A stretch of 64,000 bases of DNA. It comes from Acidobacteriota bacterium. GTDB lineage: Bacteria > Acidobacteriota > Terriglobia > Terriglobales > Acidobacteriaceae. This document shows, piece by piece, positions 36,758 to 48,481 of the stretch; position 1 is the stretch's first letter; the number at the start of each line of letters is the position of its first letter. The DNA is taken from the NCBI GenBank assembly GCA_021781795.1, contig JAJXWA010000001.1:124001-188000 (forward strand), in the 5' to 3' direction. The notes beneath the pieces were generated by a model. That model made no database searches. It saw nothing but the letters and a program-made list of their open reading frames with translations, and was not told the origin of the DNA. A program made the position numbers and the translations under genes.

Positions 36758-39180
36758 TTGCTCTTTCCGAGGCCGAAGATCTTCTGGAGGATGTTGCGGT
36801 GGTCGGCGGGGTGGTCGCAGGTCTCGATGGGCACAGAGCCGTTGAGAAAAGCGGCTTCATAGTCATCGGGACAGGAGGAGTCGGCCGGCAAGTTTGACGC
36901 CTTGTCAATGCTGACCAGCGTGACGCCATCCGGAGGCGTGAAGTCGCGCGTATCAGAGTATTGCGGCAGTGCCACGGCGCGCTTCATGAACTCAGCCCAG
37001 ACGGGCGCGGCGGCTTGCGCGCCTTGCAGCTTGATGTCGGTATAGTCGTCGTTGCCCACCCAAACAATGCAGAGCAGATTCGTGGTGAAGCCGGCAAACC
37101 ATGCGTCGTGATCCGTGCCGGTCTTGCCTGCGGCGGGAGCGGTGAAGCCCATGTTGCGCACGCCTGCGCCGGTTCCGCAGTAATCCAGTCCTCCGATCAT
37201 GCATCCATCGCTGCCATTGCCCTGCAGCACTGCCTCCATCATGTTCGTAGTCAGGAAGGCGACGCGTGGATCGAGCACCTGGCGTGAATCCGGCGTGAAG
37301 TCCCGGATGACATCGCCTTGCGGGGTGCGCACGCTGGCCAGCATCCACGGGTCAAGGTGGAGGCCGTTATTCGCAAAGACGGTGTAGGCTCCGGCCATGT
37401 CCACGGGTGTTGCGTCGTAGGCGCCAATCGCCATGGACGGAGTGGGTTGCGCGCTTTTGATTCCCGCATCGCGCGCGAGCGCAGCCACGCGGTCGAAGCC
37501 GACCATGGAGGCCAGGCTGATGGTGGCGTTGTTGTCCGATCGCATCAGCGCCAGGCGTGCCGGCATCTCGCCGTAGAACTCGCCTTTATAGTTGCGCGGC
37601 GTGTACTCCTGCGGCGTGCCGGCGTCGTACGTAGTCTGCTGATCGTTCAGCATGGTGATGGGCGAGAAGAGCCGGTTCTGCCCAGGCAGCATGGTGCCTT
37701 CCACCGCGGTCTGAAATGCGGCGGCGTAGACAAAGGGCTTGAAGATGGAGCCCGTAGGCCGCTTGGCGACTGCGTGATTCAGCTGGGAGCTGCCATAGCT
37801 GCGCCCACCCACCAGCGCCAGCACCTGGCCGGTATGCGGATTGAGCGCGACTAATGCGACCTGGGGATAGATGTACGGCAGGCCAAGCTTCTTCTGGCGA
37901 GCGTGCAGGTGGTCCACCTGGGCATCGATCTGCGGCATGGTGGAATCCACTGCGCTGGTGGCGATACGCTGCAGATCCGGATCGAGCGACGTGTAGATGC
38001 GCAGGCCTTCACGGTTGAAATCGCGGTCGCCGAGCTTCTGCGCCAGTTCGTCGCGGACGAGATCGACGAAGTAGGGCGCTTCACTGGCGTCTACGCTGGC
38101 GGGCGCAAGATGCAGCGGCTCGGCCTTGGCGCGCTCGGAATCGTCTTTGCTGATGGCGCCGATTTCCACCATGGAGTCGAGGACGAGATTGCGGCGCTCG
38201 ATGGCGCGATCAGCATGGCGGAAGGGCGAGAAGTAGTTGGGCCTCTGAATCATGCCGGCGAGCAGCGCGCTCTCCGCCAGCGTCAGTTGCCGCACATCCT
38301 TGCCAAAGTAGGCCTGCGATGCCTCGCCAAAGCCGTCAATCGAGAAGCTGCCGCGCTGGCCGAGATTGATCTGGTTGGCGTACATCTCGAAGATCTGCTT
38401 TTTGCTGAAGCGATGCTCGAGCTGGAAGGTGATGACGATTTCGATGAGTTTGCGCTTCAGGCGCTTTTCTGGCGAGAGGAAAAAGCCGCGCGCCAACTGC
38501 ATCGTCAGCGTTGAGCCGCCTTGCTGCTTCTGGCCGGTGGCAATGTCTCGTATGCCCGCTTCAATCAGGCGGCCGTAGTTGACGCCGCTGTGCTCAAAGA
38601 AGCGGCGGTCTTCAATGGCGAGCACAGCCTGCACCAGGTTCGGCGGAATCTCGTCGTAGGTGATGAGGCGGCGCTTGGTGCGATTGGCGTCTTCGCTCAG
38701 GCCGGTGATGAGCAGCGGCTCGAGTTCGTAGCTGGAAAGCGGCTGACCATGATCGTCGGTGATCGAGGCGACCTCGCCGCCGCTGATGCGAATGGTGGCG
38801 GCGTCCTCGGAGTGGTAGGACTGCGGACCGGGGTGCACAGTTATGGAGAGCGCGCCCTCGCCATAGCTGCCCATCGGCGAGACGCTGGCGGCGCCATCGG
38901 TGGTGTAGCCCGCCTCGCGCAGCTCGCTGGCGATGAGCCGGACGCCGATCTTCTGGCCGGGCCGCACCTCGCGCGGAGCCGCATAGATCTTGGCCGTATT
39001 GGCAAAGAGCGGCTCCTTGAGGCGCGCGTCCACCACGCCCTGATACTTGAAGTAGTAGAAGAAGAAGACGCTGAGGCCGATGAGGCCAACCAGAACCACG
39101 CAGGCCAGCACGGCCCAGATCAACATGCTCTTGAAAGAGCGCGGCATGGCCTTCTGCGGAAGCTTGATTTTCACTTTCAT
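36751..39180 (-). CDS. Class A penicillin-binding protein (bifunctional PBP1 type)
   Basis: Peptidoglycan glycosyltransferase/transpeptidase, 809 residues, anchored by one N-terminal membrane segment (about 19-43). A UB2H-like region precedes the GT51 domain, with E190 in AIEDRRFFEHSG and GGSTLTMQLAR. The transpeptidase has SIFK (in PTGSIFKPFVYA), SDN (RSDNNAT) and KTGT. The overall layout resembles PBP1B. It follows proS by 25 bases on the same strand. Confidence 0.93.
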   Translation of the reverse strand: MKVKIKLPQKAMPRSFKSMLIWAVLACVVLVGLIGLSVFFFYYFKYQGVVDARLKEPLFANTAKIYAAPREVRPGQKIGVRLIASELREAGYTTDGAASVSPMGSYGEGALSITVHPGPQSYHSEDAATIRISGGEVASITDDHGQPLSSYELEPLLITGLSEDANRTKRRLITYDEIPPNLVQAVLAIEDRRFFEHSGVNYGRLIEAGIRDIATGQKQQGGSTLTMQLARGFFLSPEKRLKRKLIEIVITFQLEHRFSKKQIFEMYANQINLGQRGSFSIDGFGEASQAYFGKDVRQLTLAESALLAGMIQRPNYFSPFRHADRAIERRNLVLDSMVEIGAISKDDSERAKAEPLHLAPASVDASEAPYFVDLVRDELAQKLGDRDFNREGLRIYTSLDPDLQRIATSAVDSTMPQIDAQVDHLHARQKKLGLPYIYPQVALVALNPHTGQVLALVGGRSYGSSQLNHAVAKRPTGSIFKPFVYAAAFQTAVEGTMLPGQNRLFSPITMLNDQQTTYDAGTPQEYTPRNYKGEFYGEMPARLALMRSDNNATISLASMVGFDRVAALARDAGIKSAQPTPSMAIGAYDATPVDMAGAYTVFANNGLHLDPWMLASVRTPQGDVIRDFTPDSRQVLDPRVAFLTTNMMEAVLQGNGSDGCMIGGLDYCGTGAGVRNMGFTAPAAGKTGTDHDAWFAGFTTNLLCIVWVGNDDYTDIKLQGAQAAAPVWAEFMKRAVALPQYSDTRDFTPPDGVTLVSIDKASNLPADSSCPDDYEAAFLNGSVPIETCDHPADHRNILQKIFGLGKSNH

Positions 39181-39205
39181 GCGCGCTCTCCAGAGTTCGG
39201 GACGG

Positions 39206-40999
39206 TTACGTTGTCACTTCCGTGAGCAGTGCATCTTCCTGCACGCGCTCCTTGAGTTGCGCGGCTACCTCGCCGAGCGGGACATCGACGCTGGTGGAGT
39301 TGGCGCGGCGCACGAGTTCGACTACGCCGCTTGCGGCCTTCTTGCCCACGTTGATGCGATAGGGGATGCCAACCAGGTCCGCGTCTTTGAATTTGACGCC
39401 GGCGCGCTCGTCGCGGTCATCGAGCAGCACGTCGAGGCCTGCAGCTTCGAGCTCTGCGGCGAGCTTTTCGCCGGTCTCGCGCAGCGCGGCGTCTGCCACG
39501 TTGGTGACGGTGACGACGACGGTGAAGGGTGCGATGGAGGCGGGGAGCCAGAATCCGTTGACGTCGTTTGACTGCTCGATGGCCGCAGTGAGGATGCGCT
39601 CGATGCCGATGCCGTAGCTGCCCATGATGGGCGTCACTTCTTTGCCGTTTTCGTCCAGCACGCGCGCGCCCATGGACTCGGAGTACTTGTAGCCGAGCTT
39701 AAAGATGTGGCCGACTTCGACGGCCTTGCCGACAACGAGCTTGCCGCCGCAATGGTACTGCGGGCAGGCTTCGCCTTCATTCACGCTGCGAATGTCGGCG
39801 CTGAGTGTCCAGGTGAAGTCGCGGCCGGGCGTGACGTTGCGCAGATGGTAGTCGAGTTTGTTCGCGCCGCAGACCATGTTTTTGCGGCCTTCTAGCGACT
39901 TGTCGATGAGGACGGTGAGGCCCTCGCCGAGCGGCTTGGCATCATGCTTGAGCCCAACCGGCCCAAGATAGCCTGCCGGGCCGTTCATGTACTGCGTCAG
40001 CTCTTCGGTCTGCATGGGCCGGAGCTCGGCTGCGCCGATGGCGCCGAGCAGCTTGGTTTCGTTGACCTGGTGGTCGCCGCGCAAGAAAGTTGTGACGCCG
40101 TGCCAGGAGTCCTTTGCGCCATTTACGCCGCGCTTGAGCGCCATGTAGGCCACGCACTTGATGTCGGAGGCGGGTGAGATTTTGAAGAAGGCGGCGACGT
40201 CGGTGATGGCGGCGCAGCCGGGCGTGTGCACCAGCTCCGGCTTGCCGTCGCCGGTTGGCTCCATTTCCGTTACGGGTTCGAGGCGCGAGGTGGCCTTTTC
40301 AAGATTGGCTGCGTAGCCGCAGACCGGGCAGCTTGCGATGAGGTCCTCGCCCGCGTCGGTGTAGACCATGAACTCCTGCGACTGCGAGCCGCCCATCGCT
40401 CCGGAGTCCGCTTCGACGGCCACAAATTTCAATCCACAACGAGTAAAAATACGGCGGTAAACCGCGTCGTGCAGATCGAAACTTTTGTCGAGACCGGCCG
40501 GATTGAGATCGAAGGAGTACGAGTCCTTCATGGTGAACTGGCGCACGCGCAGCAGGCCGGACTTGGGCCGCGGCTCATCGCGGAACTTGGTCTGAATCTG
40601 GTACCAGATCTGCGGCAACTGCTTGTAGCTGCGCAGCTCGTTGCGCGCGATGGCGGTCATGATCTCTTCGTGGGTCATGCCGAGGCAGAGGTCGGCGCCC
40701 TTGCGGTCCTTGAGGCGAAACATGTTTTCGCCCATGCCGGTCCAGCGGCCGCTCTGCTCCCACAGGTCGCGCGGCAGGATGCCGGGGAGGTAGAACTCCT
40801 GCGCGATCTTGTCCATCTCTTCGCGGACGATGCCGATGATTTTGTTCAGCGAGCGTTGGCCGAGGAAGAGGTAATTGTAGATGCCCGCGCCAAGCTGCCG
40901 GATGTAACCGGCGCGGAGCAGGAACCTGTGGCTGGCCACTTCGGCGTCTGCCGGGGCCTCGCGAAGAGTGGGCACAAAGAGCTTGGACCAACGATGCAT
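39206..40999 (-). CDS. proS: Prolyl-tRNA synthetase
   Basis: Charges tRNA-Pro; 597 residues, bacterial-type class II enzyme. Motif 2 and 3 regions appear as [22 protein letters not shown] and [13 protein letters not shown], the INS editing domain lies between them (about residues 225-385), and the C-terminal anticodon-binding domain ends the protein. The ATG at 40999 has no obvious ribosome-binding site. It heads a proS-PBP pair and lies 120 bases after kdsD on the same strand. Confidence 0.96.
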   Translation of the reverse strand: MHRWSKLFVPTLREAPADAEVASHRFLLRAGYIRQLGAGIYNYLFLGQRSLNKIIGIVREEMDKIAQEFYLPGILPRDLWEQSGRWTGMGENMFRLKDRKGADLCLGMTHEEIMTAIARNELRSYKQLPQIWYQIQTKFRDEPRPKSGLLRVRQFTMKDSYSFDLNPAGLDKSFDLHDAVYRRIFTRCGLKFVAVEADSGAMGGSQSQEFMVYTDAGEDLIASCPVCGYAANLEKATSRLEPVTEMEPTGDGKPELVHTPGCAAITDVAAFFKISPASDIKCVAYMALKRGVNGAKDSWHGVTTFLRGDHQVNETKLLGAIGAAELRPMQTEELTQYMNGPAGYLGPVGLKHDAKPLGEGLTVLIDKSLEGRKNMVCGANKLDYHLRNVTPGRDFTWTLSADIRSVNEGEACPQYHCGGKLVVGKAVEVGHIFKLGYKYSESMGARVLDENGKEVTPIMGSYGIGIERILTAAIEQSNDVNGFWLPASIAPFTVVVTVTNVADAALRETGEKLAAELEAAGLDVLLDDRDERAGVKFKDADLVGIPYRINVGKKAASGVVELVRRANSTSVDVPLGEVAAQLKERVQEDALLTEVTT

Positions 41000-41119
41000 A
41001 AAAAGGGTGCGGTTACTTTCCCGTCCGAACGGGCGGACGCAAGGCGGAGTGGTGCAGATTTCATTCTAAATGTTCGGCAGTGATGTGCAGCCGCCGATGT
41101 GCGCGCTCTTGTGGCGCCG

Positions 41120-42115
41120 CTAGATCAGTTCGACGCCCCATAGGTCGTGCAGGTGGACCACGCCTTCCACGTGCTGCTCTGCGTCAACAACGATGAGTGA
41201 GGTAATCTTGCGCTCTTCGAGAATGGCAAGAGCTTTGGCCGCGAGCTCGTCCGCGCCAATCGTCCTGGGATGGGGGTTCATCGCTTCGCCGGCGGTCTTG
41301 CTGAGGGCCGCGCCGCCTTCGTGTTCTAACAGCCGTCGCAAATCCCCGTCCGAGATGACGCCACGCAAGCGGCCGCCCTCCTGCACGGTTGTCATGCCGA
41401 GCTTCTTGGAGGACATCTCGTAAATCACGTCGGTCATGGGCGTGTGCGGTGCGACTACAGGCACGTCTTCGCGGGTGTGCATCAGGTTGCGGACCCTGGC
41501 GAGCTGCTTGCCGAGCTTGCCGCCGGGGTGCAGTTCGGCGAAGTCCTCTGCGCGGAAGCCCTTGCGCAGGCTGACGGCGATGGCGAGCGCGTCGCCCAGC
41601 GCGAGCATGGCCGTGGTGGAGGCGGTGGGCGCAAGGTTCAGCCCGCAGGCCTCGCGCTCCACACTGCAGTCGAGCGCAACGTCGCTGGCCTGGGCCAGCG
41701 TGGATTGCAGGTTGCAGCAGAAACTGATGAGGGCGTCGCCTTTGCGCTTCAGCGTGACGAGCAGGCGCAGGATCTCTTCGGTTTCGCCGCTGGCCGAAAG
41801 CGCGATGACCACATCGCCGGGCATGAGTACGCCCAGGTCGCCGTGGACGGCTTCGGCCGGATGCAGAAAGAGCGCGGGCGAGCCGGTGGAACTGAGGGTG
41901 GCGGCGACCTTCTGCGCGATGATGCCGCTCTTGCCCATGCCGGTGACGACGACACGGCCGTTGCCGGCGCCGCAGTGGACCACAAGTTCCACGGCGTGGG
42001 CAAAGTCTGCGGCCATCGCACCCTCAAGCCGTGCAGCCAGAGCCAGAAGGGCAGCAGCTTCGGTGCGCACCAGGGCGGCCGGCTGCACAGTGCTCGATTC
42101 GTTCACAGAGCTCAT
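41120..42115 (-). CDS. kdsD: Arabinose-5-phosphate isomerase
   Basis: Converts ribulose 5-phosphate to arabinose 5-phosphate, the first committed step of KDO synthesis for lipopolysaccharide; a Gram-negative envelope is implied. The 331 residues show a SIS domain (VTGMGKSGIIAQKVAATLSS, HGDLGVL, ALSASGETEEI) followed by two CBS domains (LMHTREDVPV, GVISDGDLRRLL, and the final ITSLIVVDAEQHVEGVVHL). Upstream lies a divergent TlpA-like gene. Confidence 0.94.
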   Translation of the reverse strand: MSSVNESSTVQPAALVRTEAAALLALAARLEGAMAADFAHAVELVVHCGAGNGRVVVTGMGKSGIIAQKVAATLSSTGSPALFLHPAEAVHGDLGVLMPGDVVIALSASGETEEILRLLVTLKRKGDALISFCCNLQSTLAQASDVALDCSVEREACGLNLAPTASTTAMLALGDALAIAVSLRKGFRAEDFAELHPGGKLGKQLARVRNLMHTREDVPVVAPHTPMTDVIYEMSSKKLGMTTVQEGGRLRGVISDGDLRRLLEHEGGAALSKTAGEAMNPHPRTIGADELAAKALAILEERKITSLIVVDAEQHVEGVVHLHDLWGVELI

Positions 42116-42216
42116 CGGTTTTTGATGGTATCAGCTTGAGCTGAAGCGGCTACTCGGGAGCGGTTTGGCTTGAAGGAAGCGCGCTCGTACAATGAGGAAG
42201 AGAGGTCTTCGTCCCT

Positions 42217-42855
42217 GTGAAGCGGAATACCGTCGTTCTTTTTGTGGTTCTTTTTCTGTTGGCTGCCTTTGGCTGGGCCGGCTGGGCCAACTGGGAGTCG
42301 CGCAAGCAGGCTGCGGCTCGTGCGGCGGCGATGAATGCTCCGGCGGATCTGGTGATGCCCGGCAGCGAAGGCGACCTGCCGCCGACGATTGCGCCTCTGA
42401 TCAACAAGCCGGCGCCGAACTTCACGCTGGAAGATGTTCATGGCAAGAAGGTTTCGCTCGACGCCTACAAAGGCAAAGCCGTGCTCATCAACTTCTGGGC
42501 GACGTGGTGCGGGCCTTGCAAGATTGAGACGCCGTGGCTGGTGGACCTGCGCAACCAGTACGCGGCCAAGGGCTTTGAGATTCTCGCCGTCTCAGAAGAC
42601 GACCTGGACCCCGGCGACAAGCAGAAGCTGAAGGAAGAGACGCAGCAGATTTCCAGCTTTGCCCAGCAGATGCACATGGACTATCCGGTGCTGCTGGGCG
42701 GCGATGCCCTCAGCCAGCCGTACGGCGGACTGGACTCGCTCCCAACCTCGTTCTTTGTGGATCGCAGCGGCAAGGTGGTGGCTGCACAGGTGGGGCTCAC
42801 GTCCAAAGATGAGATCGAGGGCAACATCCGCAAGGCGCTGGGAGGGCAGTCGTGA
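42217..42855 (+). CDS. TlpA-like membrane-anchored thioredoxin
   Basis: A 212-residue protein with an N-terminal membrane anchor (residues 4-25) and an exported thioredoxin fold. The active site WATWCGPCKIE holds the CGPC pair, and LPTSFFVDRSGKVV has the conserved cis-Pro. Such proteins reduce disulfides outside the inner membrane, for example in cytochrome c maturation. The next gene overlaps by a TGATG and encodes a DsbD-alpha-like protein, a likely electron partner. The start is GTG at 42217. Confidence 0.88.
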   Translation: MKRNTVVLFVVLFLLAAFGWAGWANWESRKQAAARAAAMNAPADLVMPGSEGDLPPTIAPLINKPAPNFTLEDVHGKKVSLDAYKGKAVLINFWATWCGPCKIETPWLVDLRNQYAAKGFEILAVSEDDLDPGDKQKLKEETQQISSFAQQMHMDYPVLLGGDALSQPYGGLDSLPTSFFVDRSGKVVAAQVGLTSKDEIEGNIRKALGGQS

Positions 42856-43361
42856 TGCTGCTCCGTCGCAAGGCATGGTTGGCTGTGCCGGCGCTGCTGG
42901 CAGCGGGTCTTGCTTCCGCGCAAACAAAGTTTCCGTGGCAGAGCGATGGTGCATCGCACGCGGCCAAAGCTGCCTCGGTGGTGTATCTCTTTCCCGAGCA
43001 GGTTGAAGTGACGGCGGGCAAGCCAAGCACCGTGCAGATGCACTTCCGCGTGGCGCAGGGCCTGCACATCAACTCGCACACGCCCAAGGATTCGTATCTG
43101 ATTCCGACGGTCTTTTCGATCCCGCCGGGCGCGGTGCAGCTGAAGGGCGCGAGCTATCCCGAGGGCGCCGAGTTCACGCTGCCGGTGGACCCCAGTACGA
43201 AGCTGAGCGTCTACACGGGTGAGTTTGTGATTACGGCACAGATTCTGGCACAGCGCGGCAATCACCTCGCGCAGGGTGCGCTGCACTACCAGGCCTGCGA
43301 CAACAATGCCTGCATGCCGCCGAAGACGATTCCGGTGGTGATGGATGTGGTAGGGAAGTAA
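42855..43361 (+). CDS. Secreted DsbD N-terminal-domain-like protein
   Basis: A 168-residue protein with a signal peptide ending GLASAQ. The rest resembles the immunoglobulin-like alpha domain of DsbD: QVEVTAGKPSTVQMHFRVA, LHINSHTPKDSYLIPT, and the cysteine pair in YQACDNNACMPPKTIP, which would carry the redox-active disulfide. No membrane or gamma domains are present, so it is a free-standing alpha domain, perhaps fed by the TlpA-like protein. GTG at 42852 is possible, but the ATG at 42855 has a better-placed GGAGGG. The stop is 3 bases from the convergent glnS stop. Confidence 0.8.
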   Translation: MLLRRKAWLAVPALLAAGLASAQTKFPWQSDGASHAAKAASVVYLFPEQVEVTAGKPSTVQMHFRVAQGLHINSHTPKDSYLIPTVFSIPPGAVQLKGASYPEGAEFTLPVDPSTKLSVYTGEFVITAQILAQRGNHLAQGALHYQACDNNACMPPKTIPVVMDVVGK

Positions 43362-43364
43362 GGC

Positions 43365-45086
<1,722 letters not shown>

Positions 45087-45121
45087 CACTGCGATTTTTT
45101 ACTCCATCGTCCATTCTGTGC

Positions 45122-46597
45122 TCAAGCGAGCGTGTCAAGTTTGCTTACCGCCTCTTGTATCCGTTCCAAGCACACCTCGCGGCCAAGCACGGCCATCGTT
45201 TCAAAGAGCGGCGGCGCGTTTTTGCGTCCGCAGACGGCAACGCGGATGGGCTGGAACATCGGCCCGGCTTTGAGACCGAGTGTAGCGGCTGCTTCGCGCA
45301 TCGTCGCTTCTAGTGAAGCGTGGTCGAAGGTGGTTGTGGCGAGGACCTGTTCGGCGTGCTGTAGCACTCGCCGGGCCAGCGCGGCATCACCTTTTTGCGG
45401 AACTAACTCCTTTGGGTCATATTCCGGCAGCTTCTCAAGAAAGAAAAAGTCGGCGGCGGAGGCGGCCTCGCGCAGCAGGCGGATGCGCTCGCGGATGAGC
45501 GGCGTGACGGCGGCGATTTTTTCGGGCGCAGCCTGGAAGCCGGCCTCTACAAGAAATGGCGTGAGCCGCGCGCTGAGTTCGTCGATGGGCAATGCACGCA
45601 GATGTTCCGCATTCAGCCAAACAGCCTTGGCGTCGAAGGGATCTTCTTCCGTGAAGTTCACCACAGCGTTGGCGCGGTTCACATTTTCGAGCGTGAAGAG
45701 GTCTTTGATTTCGTCCACTGGCAAGAACTCGCGGTCGTTTTTGGGCGACCAGCCGAGCAGGCAGAGGAAGTTGGTGAAGGCCTGCGGGAGGAAGCCTGCA
45801 TCGCGATAGGTGGTGACGCTGACGACGGGGCCATGTTTGCGCTTGGAGAGCTTGGTGCCGTCGGGTGCGACGAGCAGCGGAAGATGGGCGAACTGTGGGG
45901 CAGGCGCTCCGAGGCCCTCAAAGATGAGCAGATGCTTGAAGGTGTTCGTCAGGTGGTCCTGCCCACGAATGATGTGGCTGATGCGCAGGTCGGCATCGTC
46001 TACACAGGAGGCGAGGTGATAGGTTGGCATGCCGTCCGAACGCAGCAGAGCGAAATCCTCGACTTCATCGGCGAGTTTTGATTGCTCACCGTAGACGCCG
46101 TCCTTGAAGCGGAGCGTACGGTCCGTGCCGCGGGGCACGCGATAGCGCAGCGCAAACGGCTCGCCTGCGGCGGCGCGGCGGTCGGATTCTTCGCGCGACA
46201 GCTCGCGCATGCCGGGATTGAAGAGCCACGCTCCCTGCGAGCCGGACTGGTTGTCGTCCCCGGCGTGCGCCGGCGTGAAGTCGCGATACGCGAGGCCCTT
46301 GGCAAAGATGGCTTCGGCGGCCTTGCGGTGCAGGTCGAGCCGTTCTGACTGCTTGTACTCTTCGTCCCAGTCGAGGCCCAGCCAGCGCAGCCCCTCAAAG
46401 ATGGACTGCACGCTGGCGTCGGTATTGCGCTCCACGTCGGTGTCGTCGAGGCGCAGCACCATCGTGCCGTGGTTGTGGCGCGCAAAGAGCCAGTTGAAGA
46501 TGAAGGTGCGAGCGCTGCCCACGTGCAGAAAGCCGGTGGGTGAAGGCGCAAAGCGGACGCGAGGCTTCTCGCCGTGGGAGAGTGATTCTGCAGGCAT
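45122..46597 (-). CDS. gltX: Glutamyl-tRNA synthetase
   Basis: Charges tRNA-Glu; 491 residues. Class I motifs are [16 protein letters not shown] and [11 protein letters not shown], with the all-helical C-terminal anticodon-binding domain. Whether it is discriminating or also mischarges tRNA-Gln cannot be told here, but the adjacent glnS makes a discriminating enzyme plausible. It lies upstream of glnS in an apparent two-gene unit. Confidence 0.96.
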   Translation of the reverse strand: MPAESLSHGEKPRVRFAPSPTGFLHVGSARTFIFNWLFARHNHGTMVLRLDDTDVERNTDASVQSIFEGLRWLGLDWDEEYKQSERLDLHRKAAEAIFAKGLAYRDFTPAHAGDDNQSGSQGAWLFNPGMRELSREESDRRAAAGEPFALRYRVPRGTDRTLRFKDGVYGEQSKLADEVEDFALLRSDGMPTYHLASCVDDADLRISHIIRGQDHLTNTFKHLLIFEGLGAPAPQFAHLPLLVAPDGTKLSKRKHGPVVSVTTYRDAGFLPQAFTNFLCLLGWSPKNDREFLPVDEIKDLFTLENVNRANAVVNFTEEDPFDAKAVWLNAEHLRALPIDELSARLTPFLVEAGFQAAPEKIAAVTPLIRERIRLLREAASAADFFFLEKLPEYDPKELVPQKGDAALARRVLQHAEQVLATTTFDHASLEATMREAAATLGLKAGPMFQPIRVAVCGRKNAPPLFETMAVLGREVCLERIQEAVSKLDTLA

Positions 46598-46639
46598 TGT
46601 TGAGGCGTTGATCCTCTTTGATGCTATCAGTCCGGGGGG

Positions 46640-46936
46640 CTAGCAACGTGGAGGCGGAGGCGGCGCCTGCGGCCAGCCCTGCTGTGGGAGCGGCATGACC
46701 CTCCACTCTGAAAACGCCAGCACATAGAGCAGAACCAGGCCTCCGAGCGGAACGATGTTCAACAGGGACAGCCATGGCGAGAAGCCAGCTTTCTTGCAGA
46801 TGAACCATACGGGGACGATCACGATGGCGAGGGCGACGAGGATGAAGAGAGGCATGACGGCCAGTATGGCCATGGCCATCTTCTGCACCTGAGCAGGGTC
46901 TGGCTGGGCTTGCATCAGATAAAGTGCAAGGTGCAT
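46640..46936 (-). CDS. Small two-helix membrane protein, function unknown
   Basis: A 98-residue protein with two predicted transmembrane segments (MAMAILAVMPLFILVALAIV and SLLNIVPLGGLVLLYVLAF) separated by a short polar loop with KKAGFSPWLS, and a Pro-rich C-terminal tail (QQGWPQAPPPPPRC). The ATG at 46936 is preceded by GGAGAG; an ATG at 46972 is in frame. It is similar in plan to small unnamed membrane proteins of Acidobacteria. It sits between gltX and ispF with no obvious link to either. Confidence 0.6.
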   Translation of the reverse strand: MHLALYLMQAQPDPAQVQKMAMAILAVMPLFILVALAIVIVPVWFICKKAGFSPWLSLLNIVPLGGLVLLYVLAFSEWRVMPLPQQGWPQAPPPPPRC

Positions 46937-47057
46937 GGGAGCTCTCCAAGGCTGGAATGGATACTCCCGCAAAGGTAGGACGATTCTGAAGAAACGGCAA
47001 CGAGAATCTTTGGGACAGGGGTGCCCAAAGCACTTTCCTGCGAAGCCCGACTGCCGC

Positions 47058-47678
47058 TCAGGTAATGTCTTCCGTGTCGAAGACAGGGTGGACCGTGCGC
47101 TTCTTCGGCACGCCGTGCACGGTGCTCAGCAGGTCTTCGACAACGTCTTCAAGCTGGCGCTGGCTCTCAATCACGGCGCTCATGCTCTTCAGGTCCTCGG
47201 GGCCGGAGATGCGCTCGACCATGGCCACGGCATGGCACTGCGCCACGTGATCCAGGCCAAGGCCTTCAGGCGTCTTGGCCTTCACGCTCACGCGGTCGAT
47301 GCCGATGCAGAGCAGATCGGCGATGCGGGCGCGCATCTCGCCTGCAATGGGCGAGATCTTCGGCGCCGCCAGCACGAGCGTGGTGTCAATGTTCACGATG
47401 CGGTAGCCGGCGTTCTGCAGTTCTTCCATGGCCAGATTCAGAAAGATGGCGGAGTCAGCGTTCTTCCAGCGCGGATCGCCCGGCGGAAAGAAGCTGCCGA
47501 TGTCGCCCGCCGCTACGGCGCCCAGCAGCGCATCAGTGATGGCGTGGAGCAGTACGTCGCCGTCGGAGTGGCCGGCCAGGCCTTCGGGATGGTCAAGCTT
47601 CAGCCCGCCGATGTGCAGCGGCACCCCCGGCTTGAATTCGTGCGAGTCAAAGCCAAAACCAATCCGTGTGTCGCTCAT
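47058..47678 (-). CDS. ispF: 2-C-methyl-D-erythritol 2,4-cyclodiphosphate synthase with C-terminal extension
   Basis: Fifth step of the MEP isoprenoid pathway. Metal residues lie in GFGFDSHEF (D11, H13 region) and AGHSDGDVLLHAI, with FFPPGDPRWK and ISPIAGEMRARIA typical of the family, and the core ends with VKAKTPEGLGL. The 206 residues exceed the usual 155-165: about 45 extra C-terminal residues (from SGPEDLKSMS) form a charged tail. It follows ispD by 23 bases, giving the common ispD-ispF pair. Confidence 0.93.
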   Translation of the reverse strand: MSDTRIGFGFDSHEFKPGVPLHIGGLKLDHPEGLAGHSDGDVLLHAITDALLGAVAAGDIGSFFPPGDPRWKNADSAIFLNLAMEELQNAGYRIVNIDTTLVLAAPKISPIAGEMRARIADLLCIGIDRVSVKAKTPEGLGLDHVAQCHAVAMVERISGPEDLKSMSAVIESQRQLEDVVEDLLSTVHGVPKKRTVHPVFDTEDIT

Positions 47679-47701
47679 CTTTCAGGGTCTCCGCGGCAAT
47701 C

Positions 47702-48403
47702 TCAGGGCGTGCGCTGGCGCAGGTAGAACTCTGCCAGTTCCAGATCGCCCGGCTGGGTAATCTTCAGATTAACCTGAGAGCCCGGCACCACGGCGACCGG
47801 CAATCCGGCGCGCTCGACGACGGAGGCTTCATCGGTGCCCACAAAGCCGTCCGCGGTCGCCTCCTCAAAGGCTCTCTGGAGCAGCCCGTAGCGAAAGCCC
47901 TGAGGCGTCTGCGCCAGCACGACGAATTCGCGCGGAATTGTAGCCGTAATCAGCGCTCCGTGCGCGGTGCGCTCCACCTGCTTAATGGTGTCGATGGCGG
48001 GCAGGCCCACGATGGCCGCGCCGGTCTCTGCGACTGCGTCAATGGTGCGCTCAATCGTGGCGGCATCGATGAGCGGCCGCACCGCGTCATGCACCAGCAC
48101 AATGTCGCTATCTGCCGCAGGCACGGCGGCCAGCGCGTGCGCCACGGATTCCTGGCGGTTGTCGCCGCCCTCGACCACGTGGACGCGCGGCGCAAAGCCG
48201 TACTCAGCCACCTGTGCCTCCACGCGCTCCAGCTCCGACTTGCGCACGGCCACGTAAATCGCCGTCACGCGCGGCACTGAGGCAAAGGCGCGAAGCGAGT
48301 GAATCAGAATGGGAACACCGGCCAGCGCCAGAAACTGCTTCGGCTGCGGCCCGGCCATGCGGGTGCCAAGGCCCGCCGCGGGAAGAATTGCAAAGACCTG
48401 CAT
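47702..48403 (-). CDS. ispD: 2-C-methyl-D-erythritol 4-phosphate cytidylyltransferase
   Basis: Third step of the MEP pathway, transferring CMP to methylerythritol phosphate. Motifs: AILPAAGLGTRMAGPQPKQF (CTP binding), GGDNRQESVAHAL, VLVHDAVRPLID and TDEASVVERAG. The ATG at 48403 gives 233 residues, typical of the family; an in-frame ATG at 48421 is possible. It precedes ispF and is divergent from tilS, with only about 78 bases between start codons. Confidence 0.94.
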   Translation of the reverse strand: MQVFAILPAAGLGTRMAGPQPKQFLALAGVPILIHSLRAFASVPRVTAIYVAVRKSELERVEAQVAEYGFAPRVHVVEGGDNRQESVAHALAAVPAADSDIVLVHDAVRPLIDAATIERTIDAVAETGAAIVGLPAIDTIKQVERTAHGALITATIPREFVVLAQTPQGFRYGLLQRAFEEATADGFVGTDEASVVERAGLPVAVVPGSQVNLKITQPGDLELAEFYLRQRTP

Positions 48404-48481
48404 AACTCGTGGAGTATACATCGGCGATGGGCCGGGACACACGCTGTGGCTCCTCGCAACGCAGGCGCTATCATCGCTCAT

